Below are positions 1-8,277 of a DNA stretch of 27,000 nucleotides, in pieces (the stretch's first letter is position 1; every line of letters starts with the position of its first letter). This stretch comes from a virus. The stretch lies in the IMG/VR virus record IMGVR_UViG_3300022858_000824, positions 1 through 27,000 of that record; one strand, given 5' to 3'. The position numbers were made by a program, and so were the translations under genes. The notes beneath the pieces were generated by a model, which saw only the letters and a list, made by a program, of their open reading frames with translations, was not told where the DNA came from and did not search any database.

Positions 1-1
1 C

Positions 2-1384
2 TTTTATCTAACTGAAAAGCCAGCAGTACGCCAACTAAATCAACTATCAGAAGATACCTTATGGAAGATGTTCACGAAAGACTGTGATTTATACAGCACA
101 AACTTCGATGTATTCCTGAATGAAGCGCAAAAAATGGCAGCGATATATGGGGCTGTTGGTGTACTAATCGACAAGCCATACTCAGAAAATAAAATAGTCA
201 AAGATGATATTGCTCAGGGAATATACCCATACTGTGCTCTGTTCACACTACCAAATATCCTTGATTGGAATCATGAAAGAGATCCAATCACTAATAGACC
301 AACGCTGACTTACTTAAAACTCCTGGATTTCGATAATAGGTATATCTTATGGTGGCGTGACAGATGGGAAATATGGAAACTTCCAGAAGGTAATCCATCA
401 CCAATGCGTGTACACAAGCACAAGGACACCACGGATTATGAACAAAGACCTGGTGATAACAAATGGGCAGATGAGCCAGGACAAACATATAAAACGCAGG
501 TCGGACAGGAAGAGCCAATCTTACTGGATTCTGGCGAGAATCCATTGGGGGAAATACCATTTGTATGGTTCCAAAATATTAAAAGTATCATGAATCCGTA
601 TATCGGTGCATCTGATATTAAAGAGATTTCAAGGATTACAGCAAGTGTTGTTAGGAACATATCTTATGGCGAAGAGGTTCTCAAATTTGCTGGTTTCCCA
701 CAAGCACGACGACCAATGGAGAAGGAAGGCCAGCCGACAAGTAACGAGTCTGGTGTTAAAGCAATACTTGAATTTGATCCAGAATTAGGTGAAGCTGGTA
801 AGCCTGACTGGCTCGAAGCAAAGGTGAAAGAACCAGTAGATGCCATCCTTGCATGGATTAGTAAAAAGATAAATGAGATATTTCAACTCGCTCATCTATC
901 AGGTATTCATGCTAGTGAGGCAAGCGACCAAGTACGGTCTGGTGTAGCACTACGATACGAGTATCAACAGCTTAGTCTTGTGCTCACCAAAAAGAGTGAA
1001 AATGTCACAGAAACAGAATTGGGTATTATCAAATATTGGCTGAAGTGGCAACAGAGATCTAACTGGTTTGACAGTATGTTGATTTCAAGAAGTAAAGACT
1101 TTAGTATTGATGATCTATCTCAAAATCTTGAAAATGCTATAATGGCAAACAAAATAGTACCAGAGCTGACTTTTAAGAAAGAGCTTATGAAAGTTGTGGC
1201 AAAACGAGTCCTCCCAGATATCGCTGATGTTAAACTAACTGAGATATACGATAGAATAGAAGAACTGACAGAGGCTGACCTTGTAGAGAGAGATGCAGGC
1301 GCAACAGAGGATCGTTCGACAAAAGATATACGACAAAATATGCAGGAGAAATGGAAAAGAGATGGGGATACGCAGAACACCTGA
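2..1384 (+). CDS. Phage portal-like protein, 5' end cut by window edge
   Basis: The frame is open to the first bases of the window, so the true start lies outside; the first internal ATG is at 68. About 460 residues are visible. The protein looks like a phage portal (DUF4055/SPP1 gp6-like type): an early helix-rich segment around NEAQKMAAIYGAVGVLID, a central block with GEIPFVWF, then NPYIGASDIKEISR and a long helical C-terminal half with a charged tail. Portals form the dodecameric ring at the capsid vertex through which DNA passes. No catalytic residues are expected, so the call rests on overall pattern and not on a motif. It is the only structural gene seen and is on the opposite strand to nearly everything else. 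The next gene starts inside its last 34 bases. I am confident it is a phage structural protein, less so of the exact family. Confidence 0.66.
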   Translation, partial: FYLTEKPAVRQLNQLSEDTLWKMFTKDCDLYSTNFDVFLNEAQKMAAIYGAVGVLIDKPYSENKIVKDDIAQGIYPYCALFTLPNILDWNHERDPITNRPTLTYLKLLDFDNRYILWWRDRWEIWKLPEGNPSPMRVHKHKDTTDYEQRPGDNKWADEPGQTYKTQVGQEEPILLDSGENPLGEIPFVWFQNIKSIMNPYIGASDIKEISRITASVVRNISYGEEVLKFAGFPQARRPMEKEGQPTSNESGVKAILEFDPELGEAGKPDWLEAKVKEPVDAILAWISKKINEIFQLAHLSGIHASEASDQVRSGVALRYEYQQLSLVLTKKSENVTETELGIIKYWLKWQQRSNWFDSMLISRSKDFSIDDLSQNLENAIMANKIVPELTFKKELMKVVAKRVLPDIADVKLTEIYDRIEELTEADLVERDAGATEDRSTKDIRQNMQEKWKRDGDTQNT

Positions 1385-2013
1385 GTAGAGATATAATTGT
1401 GAAATTAACGATAACACTTCCGCTGTATGCTCCTATTGCTGAAAATAATAGTGGGAGCATACAGCATATAATAAATGCGCTAGTAATGCGGACTCATAAT
1501 AACTTCATGGTGAATGCGTCAAATAAAATAGCAACGGTTATAGACACCAAAACCGCTGATAATCTGCAACTAGGAAATATCCCAGAGAATCCAATACTGC
1601 TATGGGTGTATTGTGCAATATATCCATTGGATTTTTGTAATAAAATAATGCGGCAACTGCCAGAAAATACACCCCAGTTACATGCGGCAGCGCTTAACAG
1701 TACACTACAATGCATAACCCCTAATATCAGTATGCTTGTTGATAGTGCATGCAAAGATAAATTTGAATTGAGCATACTAGAAACACTTTATAAACGCTAT
1801 ACAACTATAGAACGAGCGGTATCTTCAAGAAATGAGTCGTATAGAAACAGCTGTGGGACAATAAAACTATTCAAAGAGTACATTCTGTATTACATATGCA
1901 GTATTATGTATCAAAGCAAGCTCCTCGATGCTATCCTGATAAAGACCGATAGTATCTGCAAAGAATTAAACACACTCCCAGACGACAATGGAATAACCAT
2001 CTATAAACAATGA
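1351..2013 (+). CDS. Unknown protein downstream of portal
   Basis: A 220-residue protein of no family I recognise. The ATG lies inside the portal reading frame, 34 bases before the portal stop, and AGGAG at 1344-1348 sits only two bases upstream of it, a short spacing that still suggests coupled translation. The sequence is mixed alpha/beta with a Cys-containing C-terminal half (SACKDK, SCGTIKLFKEYILYYICSIMYQ) and no signal peptide. Its last 48 bases overlap the 3' end of the minus-strand methyltransferase gene, so the two transcripts converge with no room for a separate terminator. Its place after the portal suggests a head-module or accessory role, but that is only context. A later start inside the frame is possible. 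Confidence 0.55.
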   Translation: MEKRWGYAEHLSRDIIVKLTITLPLYAPIAENNSGSIQHIINALVMRTHNNFMVNASNKIATVIDTKTADNLQLGNIPENPILLWVYCAIYPLDFCNKIMRQLPENTPQLHAAALNSTLQCITPNISMLVDSACKDKFELSILETLYKRYTTIERAVSSRNESYRNSCGTIKLFKEYILYYICSIMYQSKLLDAILIKTDSICKELNTLPDDNGITIYKQ

Positions 2014-2835
2014 ACCTACGTAGGATCTCATTGCACAAATGACATTCAGTAGACCTCTACCTTCCATAGTTCTCAGAAAATCAAGATACCCATCCAAATA
2101 ATTGCGTTTCTTAGCATAATTAACTGACAAATAATCCAACAAATTAGACTCTGGATTGAGTAGTTCGTTGATAGGTTCTATATGAATAACATATCTTGGC
2201 CTATTAGCTAACAGGTAGTCAAAAAATTTCTGGAAATCAGTACCAAGCTGTTCCATTGATGCTACTGTACACACAACGCTGTCAGCATTTAATTTATAGG
2301 AATAATCTGGCTCAAACATATTAAACTTTCTACCAGATACATTATCTAAGAATTTACTGATACCACTAATGTTGTCCAATGATGAATCTACCCAATCAAG
2401 TCCAACTATGGATTCCAATTTTGTATTAGCAGCACTAATACGTAATAGATTATGTCCAGTACCACAACCAAACTCATAGGCATATGATACTTTGGAAATG
2501 TACTTTGGAAATATGTAGCGCTGTATAGCCGTAAATGTGCAATATTCTAATGCTAGAAATTTACTTTCTGTGGATGTTACAAATTCATTACCCATGCGGA
2601 CAACTGGATATTTCCCAAAATATCTTGGGATAAATATGTCATTAATACTGTTATTCTTCCAACCATCTTGCCACTCATGAATCCTCTTTCTTCCAGCCAT
2701 GTTAGTAGCATCCAAACCTTTGATATGTTCTAGTACAAACAGAATCCATTTATCACGCTCTTCTACTGTAAGAGTTCTATAACCCAATTGCATTTTAGTA
2801 AATTCAGCTTGTACATAATCGTAAATATCATTCAT
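1966..2835 (-). CDS. Class I SAM-dependent methyltransferase
   Basis: About 289 residues. The AdoMet-binding motif I is YEFGCGTGHN near residue 120, followed by the acidic strand end GLDWVD that would hold the ribose hydroxyls; this is the class I Rossmann arrangement. Residues 1-110 are helical and would be a substrate-specific cap. The substrate cannot be read from the sequence; neighbours in sugar metabolism suggest a sugar or small metabolite. I place the start at the ATG at 2835, with GGGAG about 11 bases upstream; an in-frame TTG three codons earlier lies too close to that site. It is the last gene of the minus-strand cluster, and its 3' end overlaps the plus-strand gene at 1351-2013 by 48 bases. 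Confidence 0.75.
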   Translation of the reverse strand: MNDIYDYVQAEFTKMQLGYRTLTVEERDKWILFVLEHIKGLDATNMAGRKRIHEWQDGWKNNSINDIFIPRYFGKYPVVRMGNEFVTSTESKFLALEYCTFTAIQRYIFPKYISKVSYAYEFGCGTGHNLLRISAANTKLESIVGLDWVDSSLDNISGISKFLDNVSGRKFNMFEPDYSYKLNADSVVCTVASMEQLGTDFQKFFDYLLANRPRYVIHIEPINELLNPESNLLDYLSVNYAKKRNYLDGYLDFLRTMEGRGLLNVICAMRSYVGSLFIDGYSIVVWECV

Positions 2836-2874
2836 CGCAATCAACGCTCCCGTAGTTATTGATCAAAAACATAT

Positions 2875-3411
2875 TTATAGTAATCTCTCGATGACACATT
2901 CCCAAAACAGTTTTGCATTATATCTTTCAACTGTCTTATCGTGTCCATGTTTAGCTATAGCTAAACGTTCTTCATCATGTTCCAAATAATACTTGACCTT
3001 ATCAACTAGGTCGGAAAAAGGGCAAAATGGAACGTAATCCTCAAATGGATCATAGAAACAGTGTATCTCTTGACCGTTTTGTTCTAACAACATAGCTCCA
3101 CAGAGCATAGTTTCAAATACTCGTGCATTTACTACATTCATTCCTGAACTACCGCTGTAAGAAAAGCTTAGATTTATCTTAGTTCTGTTCAGCATAGTTG
3201 CATATTCAGATGTTATAATATGCGCATCACGCTCACCACCAGTACATAGTATGTCAATATCTGCATTTTTAATACTCGTTATAGCACTTGTTCGTTCAGG
3301 ACGAGTTGACCCCATATAGAGAATAGGAATGTTTCTTTCTATTTTGTAATCATAAAACGTTCGCTCATCTTTAGGAACCCAAGAGTAGTAAAACGTTTTG
3401 CTATTAGACAT
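2875..3411 (-). CDS. Glycosyltransferase, C-terminal half (split gene)
   Basis: 178 residues that look like the C-terminal nucleotide-sugar-binding half of a CgeB/GT-B type glycosyltransferase: FYYSWVPKDERTFYD at the start, SGSSGMNVVNARVFETMLCGAM in the middle, then YYLEHDEERLAIAKHGHDKTVERY. The same ending (YYLEHNEERTAIAQAGYQRTV) closes the 749-residue glycosyltransferase at 12544-14793. The partner half is the next gene upstream in another frame, and the two overlap by 73 bases. This half has its own start: ATG at 3411 preceded eight bases upstream by AGGAG. The frame stays open a few codons upstream (ADRM), which continues the family pattern, so an ancestral single gene probably split by a one-base shift. 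It could still act as a separate subunit. Confidence 0.68.
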   Translation of the reverse strand: MSNSKTFYYSWVPKDERTFYDYKIERNIPILYMGSTRPERTSAITSIKNADIDILCTGGERDAHIITSEYATMLNRTKINLSFSYSGSSGMNVVNARVFETMLCGAMLLEQNGQEIHCFYDPFEDYVPFCPFSDLVDKVKYYLEHDEERLAIAKHGHDKTVERYNAKLFWECVIERLL

Positions 3412-3827
3412 TCTATCTGCTCCTGAATATTGTGCTGTGTATATATTAAGCTTTGTGTATGGGAGTAGTGCTTCAACATTTTTTGTAGGTCCTTGGATAT
3501 CCCCCAGATGGCCATTATTGGAATATTCATTCTACGTGCTAGTGTAGAAAGAGTGTTATAGGTTGGTACTGTATTACGTGATCCTGGCAATCTGTATAAT
3601 ATAATACAAATGAAATCAGGCTTATCTCTTGTACATAGAGCTATTAACTCAGAATCGACAGGCGTTCTCGCTCCTATTACGCGATCATCAAAATGGAAAG
3701 TGGTCACTTCCGCTAAATCAGTACACTCTAACGATTTCCAGATATTGGTTTCCCATTCGGAAATACCATAGGTCTTGTTTCCAAAGCACCACTTATCAAG
3801 AATAAATAATGCTTTTGGCTTGCTCAT
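3339..3827 (-). CDS. Glycosyltransferase, N-terminal half (split gene)
   Basis: 162 residues. The N-terminal Rossmann half of a GT-B glycosyltransferase is recognisable: KALFILDKWCFG at the start, then DKPDFICIILYRLPGS and NIPIMAIWGISKD. Homology-like sequence ends at about YTQHNIQEQIE; the last 23 residues are out-of-frame translation of the partner gene and are probably not functional. The start ATG overlaps the stop of the upstream GDP-fucose synthase-like gene (ATGA), with GGAG inside that gene, so translation is coupled. Together with 2875-3411 it would make a transferase of about 330 residues, a normal size. Either a recent frameshift, a programmed shift or a two-subunit enzyme would explain the arrangement. 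Confidence 0.66.
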   Translation of the reverse strand: MSKPKALFILDKWCFGNKTYGISEWETNIWKSLECTDLAEVTTFHFDDRVIGARTPVDSELIALCTRDKPDFICIILYRLPGSRNTVPTYNTLSTLARRMNIPIMAIWGISKDLQKMLKHYSHTQSLIYTQHNIQEQIECLIAKRFTTLGFLKMSERFMITK

Positions 3828-4816
3828 AGTAGCTCCGATTCATAATCAAAAACACCTCTTAATTTACATTCATTATCCTCAAATCCAGAACGAAAATGAT
3901 CTATAGTCTTATTCAATCCAGTGGCTATAGACGTAAATTTAAATGTTGAGAATAACTTCTTAAATTTAGAATTATCAGACGGTTTAGAATATTGTCCATC
4001 CGGTTTATCCGTGAGAAATTTATATCCTTTAGGTACACCAACGTATTCTGCGATCAGTTTTACAACGTCTTCGATGGACACCTCTTCATCTGGTGAAATA
4101 ATAATTGGATCAGGTTCATTGTAGAAGGCCAGCATTTCTAGAGATATTTTAGCCATGTCTTCGATGTATATAAATTCCCTTAATGGATTACCTGTGCCCC
4201 ACACATAGAGAGGTTCATTCATCTTTTTTGCGAGAAATGCTTTATGAACAAGGGATGGAATGACATGCCCATTCTCTAAATCATAATTATCTCTAGGGCC
4301 GTAAAGATTACAGGGTATCAAAGTTATAAAATTACATCCATACTCACTTCGGTATGCCCTACTTTGGACATCTAGCATCCTCTTGGCGTGCGCATAAGCA
4401 GCATTAGATGGGTGTGGTGGACCTGCATGAATGTCTTCTACCTTCAATGGGTGTGGCGCATCATCTGGAAATACGCAAGTCGAAAGGTAAGAGACTAACT
4501 TTTCAACCCCCGCCAATCTAGCCGCCTCCAATACATTATTATTGATATTGATATTAGTATTAAAAAACCTGCCAGGATGATTCATATTGCTCCCAATACC
4601 ACCAACAACAGCAGCAGTATGGATCACATAATCAGGCTTAATATAATCGAACACAGCTTTGGTGGCGTGAAAATCAACTAGATCACAAGTACTATGTACC
4701 AGTGGGTATGCTTCTATATTCGCTATCTTATCACTCATGAAACTAGCAATATCAACTTGATCACAAATTGCTCTGCCTAAAAGCCCACCTGCCCCTGTCA
4801 CTAATAATTTTTTCAT
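3824..4816 (-). CDS. fcl: GDP-L-fucose synthase-like NAD(P)-dependent epimerase/reductase
   Basis: 330 residues of the extended short-chain dehydrogenase family. Visible motifs: nucleotide-binding TGAGGLLG at residues 7-14, HTAAVVGGIGSN at 66-77, the catalytic serine in STCVFPD at 112-118, the YxxxK pair Y141/K145 in YAHAK, then CNLYGPRDNYDLENGHVIPS, which is typical of GDP-L-fucose synthase (WcaG/Fcl). That enzyme makes GDP-L-fucose, or a related GDP-6-deoxysugar, from GDP-4-keto-6-deoxymannose. No GDP-mannose dehydratase was found in the window, so the precursor may come from the host. RBS GGGGGA lies three bases before the ATG. The gene ends in an ATGA overlap with the split glycosyltransferase, which may use its product. 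Confidence 0.87.
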   Translation of the reverse strand: MKKLLVTGAGGLLGRAICDQVDIASFMSDKIANIEAYPLVHSTCDLVDFHATKAVFDYIKPDYVIHTAAVVGGIGSNMNHPGRFFNTNININNNVLEAARLAGVEKLVSYLSTCVFPDDAPHPLKVEDIHAGPPHPSNAAYAHAKRMLDVQSRAYRSEYGCNFITLIPCNLYGPRDNYDLENGHVIPSLVHKAFLAKKMNEPLYVWGTGNPLREFIYIEDMAKISLEMLAFYNEPDPIIISPDEEVSIEDVVKLIAEYVGVPKGYKFLTDKPDGQYSKPSDNSKFKKLFSTFKFTSIATGLNKTIDHFRSGFEDNECKLRGVFDYESELL

Positions 4817-4966
4817 AAATCCCCCATTGAATGTTCACCCTATAGATAACCACTTACTAATAACCAATAAGTAAAAAATAAGCATGACATATGTACGCTC
4901 CGGTCAAATCCAATTACTGTAAAAAATTGGCAGTACTTTTCTCTCTCATAATATCTTTTTGTGAGT
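4817..4966. other. Intergenic gap inside the sugar cluster
   Basis: 150 bases, one of the few gaps in this block. It holds a weak inverted repeat (CCAATT at 4910-4915 with AATTGG at 4925-4930) and, on the minus strand, a TTGACC box at 4902-4907 with no good -10 box at normal distance. A break in transcription or a new start for the fcl-like gene is possible but not shown. No gene seen. Confidence 0.3.
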
Positions 4967-5938
4967 TTAGAAGATCCAACTCCTCCTTAAATATTTCCAC
5001 CATTCAATAGTTCTTTCTAAGCCAATATCAAAATTTGTAAACTTCATATCAGGAAATTCATTGTGATATTTATCTGTACACATGTGAACAAATGTTGGCG
5101 CTCCCTCTGTATTATCAGAATTGGGGAATTTTATCTTCGCAGCGGTTTTATAGGCAACATTGTAAAGTAATTCCCTTAAAGTCATGGAATTTTCCCCACC
5201 AACGTTATAGACGGTACTTTTTCCGTTCAAGAGAATATTAAAAAGCATCTCCACAGTATCACCCACAAAGCAATAGGTTCTGACGGCGCTCAATCCACCT
5301 CTGGGTTTAATAACACCATCTTCCAAAGCCATTCTAATAAAATCAGAAAGAACTCTGGTATCATCATATTTTACACCTGGCCCGTATGATAATGCTATTC
5401 TTGCTATCTTTCCATTGCAATGTATCTGGTTATTGAGAGAATGTATAAGGGATTCGCCACACTTTTTCCCTTCAATATAACAAGACCGCAAATGACTAGG
5501 AGTAGTTGTACCTACCATATCTTCTGCAGCTTCAATCGTTAATCCACTATAAACCTCAGAGGTGGATGCAAATAGAATACTACCATTAAAATCCAAACGA
5601 GTAATAGTCTTATACAAATATTCTGTGTTTAAAAGTGTTGTAGCAAACCTATTATTCATGAACTTTTGTGGTTGTCCATACCCAGCTAGATAGAATATAT
5701 AATCAAAATGAACTGGACTTTTTAACAGGTCTTTCCAACTGTCATGAACAATAGCATCAGTAATTACAAAGGGCGTATTCGCATTTACCAATACAGAAAT
5801 GCGACAACCAACTTCTTTCAACGTAGCTAAAATGTGATTCCCTATTAATCCACTAGCACCAACAACCAGTACATTCCTACCTTCTAGCTGTTCAATATTA
5901 GGAACTCTGTCGGCAATACTTGGGAAAAAATCTATCAT
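4967..5938 (-). CDS. NAD-dependent sugar epimerase/dehydratase
   Basis: 323 residues, extended short-chain dehydrogenase fold. Motifs: VVGASGLIG near residues 25-33 for NAD binding, FYLAGYGQP, the serine strand FASTSEVYSG, the YxxxK pair in YIEGK, SYGPG, and the late sugar-nucleotide strand VYNVGG. It resembles UDP-glucuronate decarboxylase and dTDP-glucose dehydratase relatives, but substrate cannot be fixed from sequence. I chose the ATG at 5938 and not the upstream in-frame ATG at 5974, because AAGGAG at 5945-5950 is six bases before it and itself overlaps the stop of the FkbM gene. Likely role: making or converting a nucleotide sugar for the glycosyltransferases in the same cluster. Confidence 0.82.
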   Translation of the reverse strand: MIDFFPSIADRVPNIEQLEGRNVLVVGASGLIGNHILATLKEVGCRISVLVNANTPFVITDAIVHDSWKDLLKSPVHFDYIFYLAGYGQPQKFMNNRFATTLLNTEYLYKTITRLDFNGSILFASTSEVYSGLTIEAAEDMVGTTTPSHLRSCYIEGKKCGESLIHSLNNQIHCNGKIARIALSYGPGVKYDDTRVLSDFIRMALEDGVIKPRGGLSAVRTYCFVGDTVEMLFNILLNGKSTVYNVGGENSMTLRELLYNVAYKTAAKIKFPNSDNTEGAPTFVHMCTDKYHNEFPDMKFTNFDIGLERTIEWWKYLRRSWIF

Positions 5939-5948
5939 TGTATACTCC

Positions 5949-6671
5949 TTATTCAAATTGTGCATAAATATCACCCCAGAATAACGGGTCTTCTGAATTG
6001 ATTAAATAATCTATCACCTTTTGTGAGGTTGTCCATTTAGGAAATAGTAACGCTGGATTTTCACCTATTGCAATATTGAATCCAGAATAACCCAATTTCA
6101 GCAAGTATGTTATACAATCAAACGCGGCTTCCTTCGTCTCAGTTGTAAACTCAAATGATAAATATGGTATTGGTTTTGATAATCCTTTTATAACTTGATA
6201 TTCGAAACCTTCTACATCAATTTTACAGTATGTTGGTATTCCATATTTATCAATCAAGGCATCTAAAGTTGTGACATTAACCGAAATAATCTTATCCCAA
6301 GAATATGCGCTGAATCTGCCAGTTTTCCATTTTTCAGAAAAAGTGGAGATCGTATTTGCTTGACTACAAATTTGCATATCCAACATACCTTGTTTATCTG
6401 ATAGACCGACCGCTTCGATTATCACATGCATACTTCCGGCAAACCTACGCTCCAATTGAGTGACGCAATCTGGCTGAGGTTCGATACATATAACATTGGC
6501 ACCACAGGCCAGAAAAAGTTTGGTCTTCTCTCCGATATTAGCGCCGACATCAAAAACGAGTTTACCTGGCTGACAGAATTGTTTTACAAAATCCATTATA
6601 GCGTCTGGGATTCCTTGAGCACGTCTCATACTCTTCTCAAGAGCTTCGATGACGCCGTTGCTCATCACCAT
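5949..6671 (-). CDS. FkbM-family methyltransferase
   Basis: 240 residues. The family signature is clear: VFDVGANIGEKTKLF (AdoMet motif I, about residues 39-53), IEPQPD shortly after, and CKIDVEGFEYQVIKGL further on. FkbM-type enzymes usually O-methylate sugars or polyketides and are common in polysaccharide clusters. The start is the ATG at 6671, with AAGGAG six bases upstream inside the transketolase C-subunit gene; a second ATG two codons later fits the RBS less well. The start overlaps the upstream stop by seven bases, and the downstream gene's RBS covers this gene's stop, so the run is one translationally coupled operon. Probable role: methylation of a sugar on the glycan built by the cluster. 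Confidence 0.85.
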   Translation of the reverse strand: MVMSNGVIEALEKSMRRAQGIPDAIMDFVKQFCQPGKLVFDVGANIGEKTKLFLACGANVICIEPQPDCVTQLERRFAGSMHVIIEAVGLSDKQGMLDMQICSQANTISTFSEKWKTGRFSAYSWDKIISVNVTTLDALIDKYGIPTYCKIDVEGFEYQVIKGLSKPIPYLSFEFTTETKEAAFDCITYLLKLGYSGFNIAIGENPALLFPKWTTSQKVIDYLINSEDPLFWGDIYAQFE

Positions 6672-7528
6672 CTTAGACTCCTTACCCTATTTAAGATTTT
6701 AGCAATCATAACTTTTTCAAGATCGAATCCCACATTTACAAACACTCTGGCTGGTGCGATGGAGACTACAAATAAACCTGGAAAAGTATTTATAATCTTC
6801 TCTGTAATACCAGAAGAGTAATATGGTTCTACAACTAAAAGTTTGTTACTCTCAATATGTGTACCTATATCATGCGCGGAGAACGGTTTAACCGTATTGC
6901 AATACAGAACTTTAATATTAGGATCGTAAAGTAAACCAGATCTTTCTACATAAGATAACGCTGGACCAACGACAAGCACTGTAAACCTTGAACCATTCCC
7001 GTAAATTGGCAGCACATCGCCAAAGTTAACATCTAATGAATTATCGTTCACATGCTCAGACAAACGATAGTAGGTGGGTTGCTGATTATCATAACTCTGC
7101 TTAAACAACGAATCAAATTCTTTTGCCGTTCCCGGTACTGCTATCTGCATATTTGGTATCTGACTTAAAATAGAAACATCAGCCGGGCAGTGATGGGTAG
7201 AGCCAAGTGCGCTGTAGTCAAAACTGGCTCCAACAGAAACGAAATTGCCACATAACTGTTGGTAACCAAAATCTATCTTTAACTGCTCATACGCCCGCTC
7301 TACCAGAAAAGGCGCAATGGAGTGGACTACAGGAACGAAACCTGTCATTGCTAACCCTGACGCTAGACTTACCATTGCCTGCTCGCATATGCCTAAGTTA
7401 AGGGCTCTGAGCGGGTATTCCTTTAATGCCTCTTGAAATCCAAACACGCCGATATCGCCCAATAAAAGAAATAGGTCTTCATCTTCCTCCATGAGGTTAT
7501 TTATTGTTTTTACAAACTGTTTCCGCAT
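6665..7528 (-). CDS. Transketolase, C-terminal (pyrimidine-binding) subunit
   Basis: 287 residues, the second half of a split transketolase. It starts MRKQFVKTINNLMEE, has LLLGDIG early, and carries NLGICEQAMVSLASGLAMTG, where the glutamate is the one that activates thiamine diphosphate in this superfamily; GSTHHCPADVSILSQIPNMQI follows, also typical. The ATG at 7528 is preceded by GGAGGAG at 7534-7540; a longer in-frame extension upstream lies in the N-subunit gene and is not supported. It overlaps the N-subunit gene by 19 bases. With that gene it should form a thiamine-diphosphate enzyme moving a two-carbon ketol unit. In polysaccharide clusters such split transketolases can build branched sugars; that role here is inferred. 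Confidence 0.87.
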   Translation of the reverse strand: MRKQFVKTINNLMEEDEDLFLLLGDIGVFGFQEALKEYPLRALNLGICEQAMVSLASGLAMTGFVPVVHSIAPFLVERAYEQLKIDFGYQQLCGNFVSVGASFDYSALGSTHHCPADVSILSQIPNMQIAVPGTAKEFDSLFKQSYDNQQPTYYRLSEHVNDNSLDVNFGDVLPIYGNGSRFTVLVVGPALSYVERSGLLYDPNIKVLYCNTVKPFSAHDIGTHIESNKLLVVEPYYSSGITEKIINTFPGLFVVSIAPARVFVNVGFDLEKVMIAKILNRVRSLRW

Positions 7529-8277
7529 TTCAGCTCCTCCATAGCCTGTAAATATTGTTCTTTTGAGAGGGCCTTGTGGTGCCATTCATGAGGAGATCCC
7601 TCTATGAAACTAACGCCACATCCCTTTATGGTTATTGCTACAACGCACTTTGGTGCTCCAGTTAAGACATTACCCATTTGCGCGGCACGCTGAACGTCAA
7701 ATGGATTATGACCACTGACTTCATCTACCATCCAACCAAAAGCGTGAAACACTCTAGGAAGGTGTGTAGTTAAAGCTCTATCCGCAGAGCCATTGCAATC
7801 GACGATACAACAAAGATTGTCTAACTTATGATACGCAGCAAGGTTTACAGCCTCCAATATACTCCCTTCATTCATTTCGCCATCGCCTACCAGAACGTAG
7901 ACATTCCCTTTCTTACAAGAAGCTTTCAGGCCCATTGCAATACCAACCCCAATGGGTAGGCCATGACCAAGCGAACCTGTTGAAGCACAAACGCATGGTA
8001 ATTTAATCCTATCCGGATGTCCTGGTAGTAATGTGCAGTCTTTGCAAAATGTTTTTAGTTCTTCGTCTGTAATATACCCGAAATGGTTCAAGGTCGAGTA
8101 CAATCCCAACGATGCGTGACCCTTCGAAAGTATAAAATAGTCATCGCCGGTCAGAATATTATTGTACAAAACATACAATAATTCCACTATGGAAAGAGAT
8201 GAAGCAATGTGACCCTCTCCAGAATTATATGCTGTTTCGACGATCTTTCTTCTTATTTTATTATAGTCTTCGTTCAT
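7510..8277 (-). CDS. Transketolase, N-terminal (thiamine diphosphate) subunit
   Basis: 255 residues, the first half of a split transketolase. Visible: GEGHIASSLSIVELLYVLY, LSKGHASLGLY, TGSLGHGLPIGVGIAMG and the thiamine diphosphate/metal motif GDGEMNEGSILEA followed about 20 residues later by DCNG. Subunit length is normal for the two-gene form. The ATG at 8277 overlaps the stop of the upstream methyltransferase (ATGA), with AAGGA inside that gene; a longer in-frame start upstream would sit deep in it and is unlikely. Its partner follows with a 19-base overlap. Nothing in the Calvin or pentose-phosphate pathway is nearby; all neighbours are sugar-nucleotide and glycosyl genes, so a dedicated sugar-building role is more likely than central metabolism. 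Confidence 0.88.
   Translation of the reverse strand: MNEDYNKIRRKIVETAYNSGEGHIASSLSIVELLYVLYNNILTGDDYFILSKGHASLGLYSTLNHFGYITDEELKTFCKDCTLLPGHPDRIKLPCVCASTGSLGHGLPIGVGIAMGLKASCKKGNVYVLVGDGEMNEGSILEAVNLAAYHKLDNLCCIVDCNGSADRALTTHLPRVFHAFGWMVDEVSGHNPFDVQRAAQMGNVLTGAPKCVVAITIKGCGVSFIEGSPHEWHHKALSKEQYLQAMEELKCGNSL

Noticed and set aside
291-846. Minus-strand frames opposite the portal gene
   Set aside because: Shadows of a well-supported gene, with no RBS.
4902-4930. Promoter or terminator in the 4817-4966 gap
   Set aside because: TTGACC has no -10 partner at a normal distance, and the 6-bp inverted repeat has no T-run after it.
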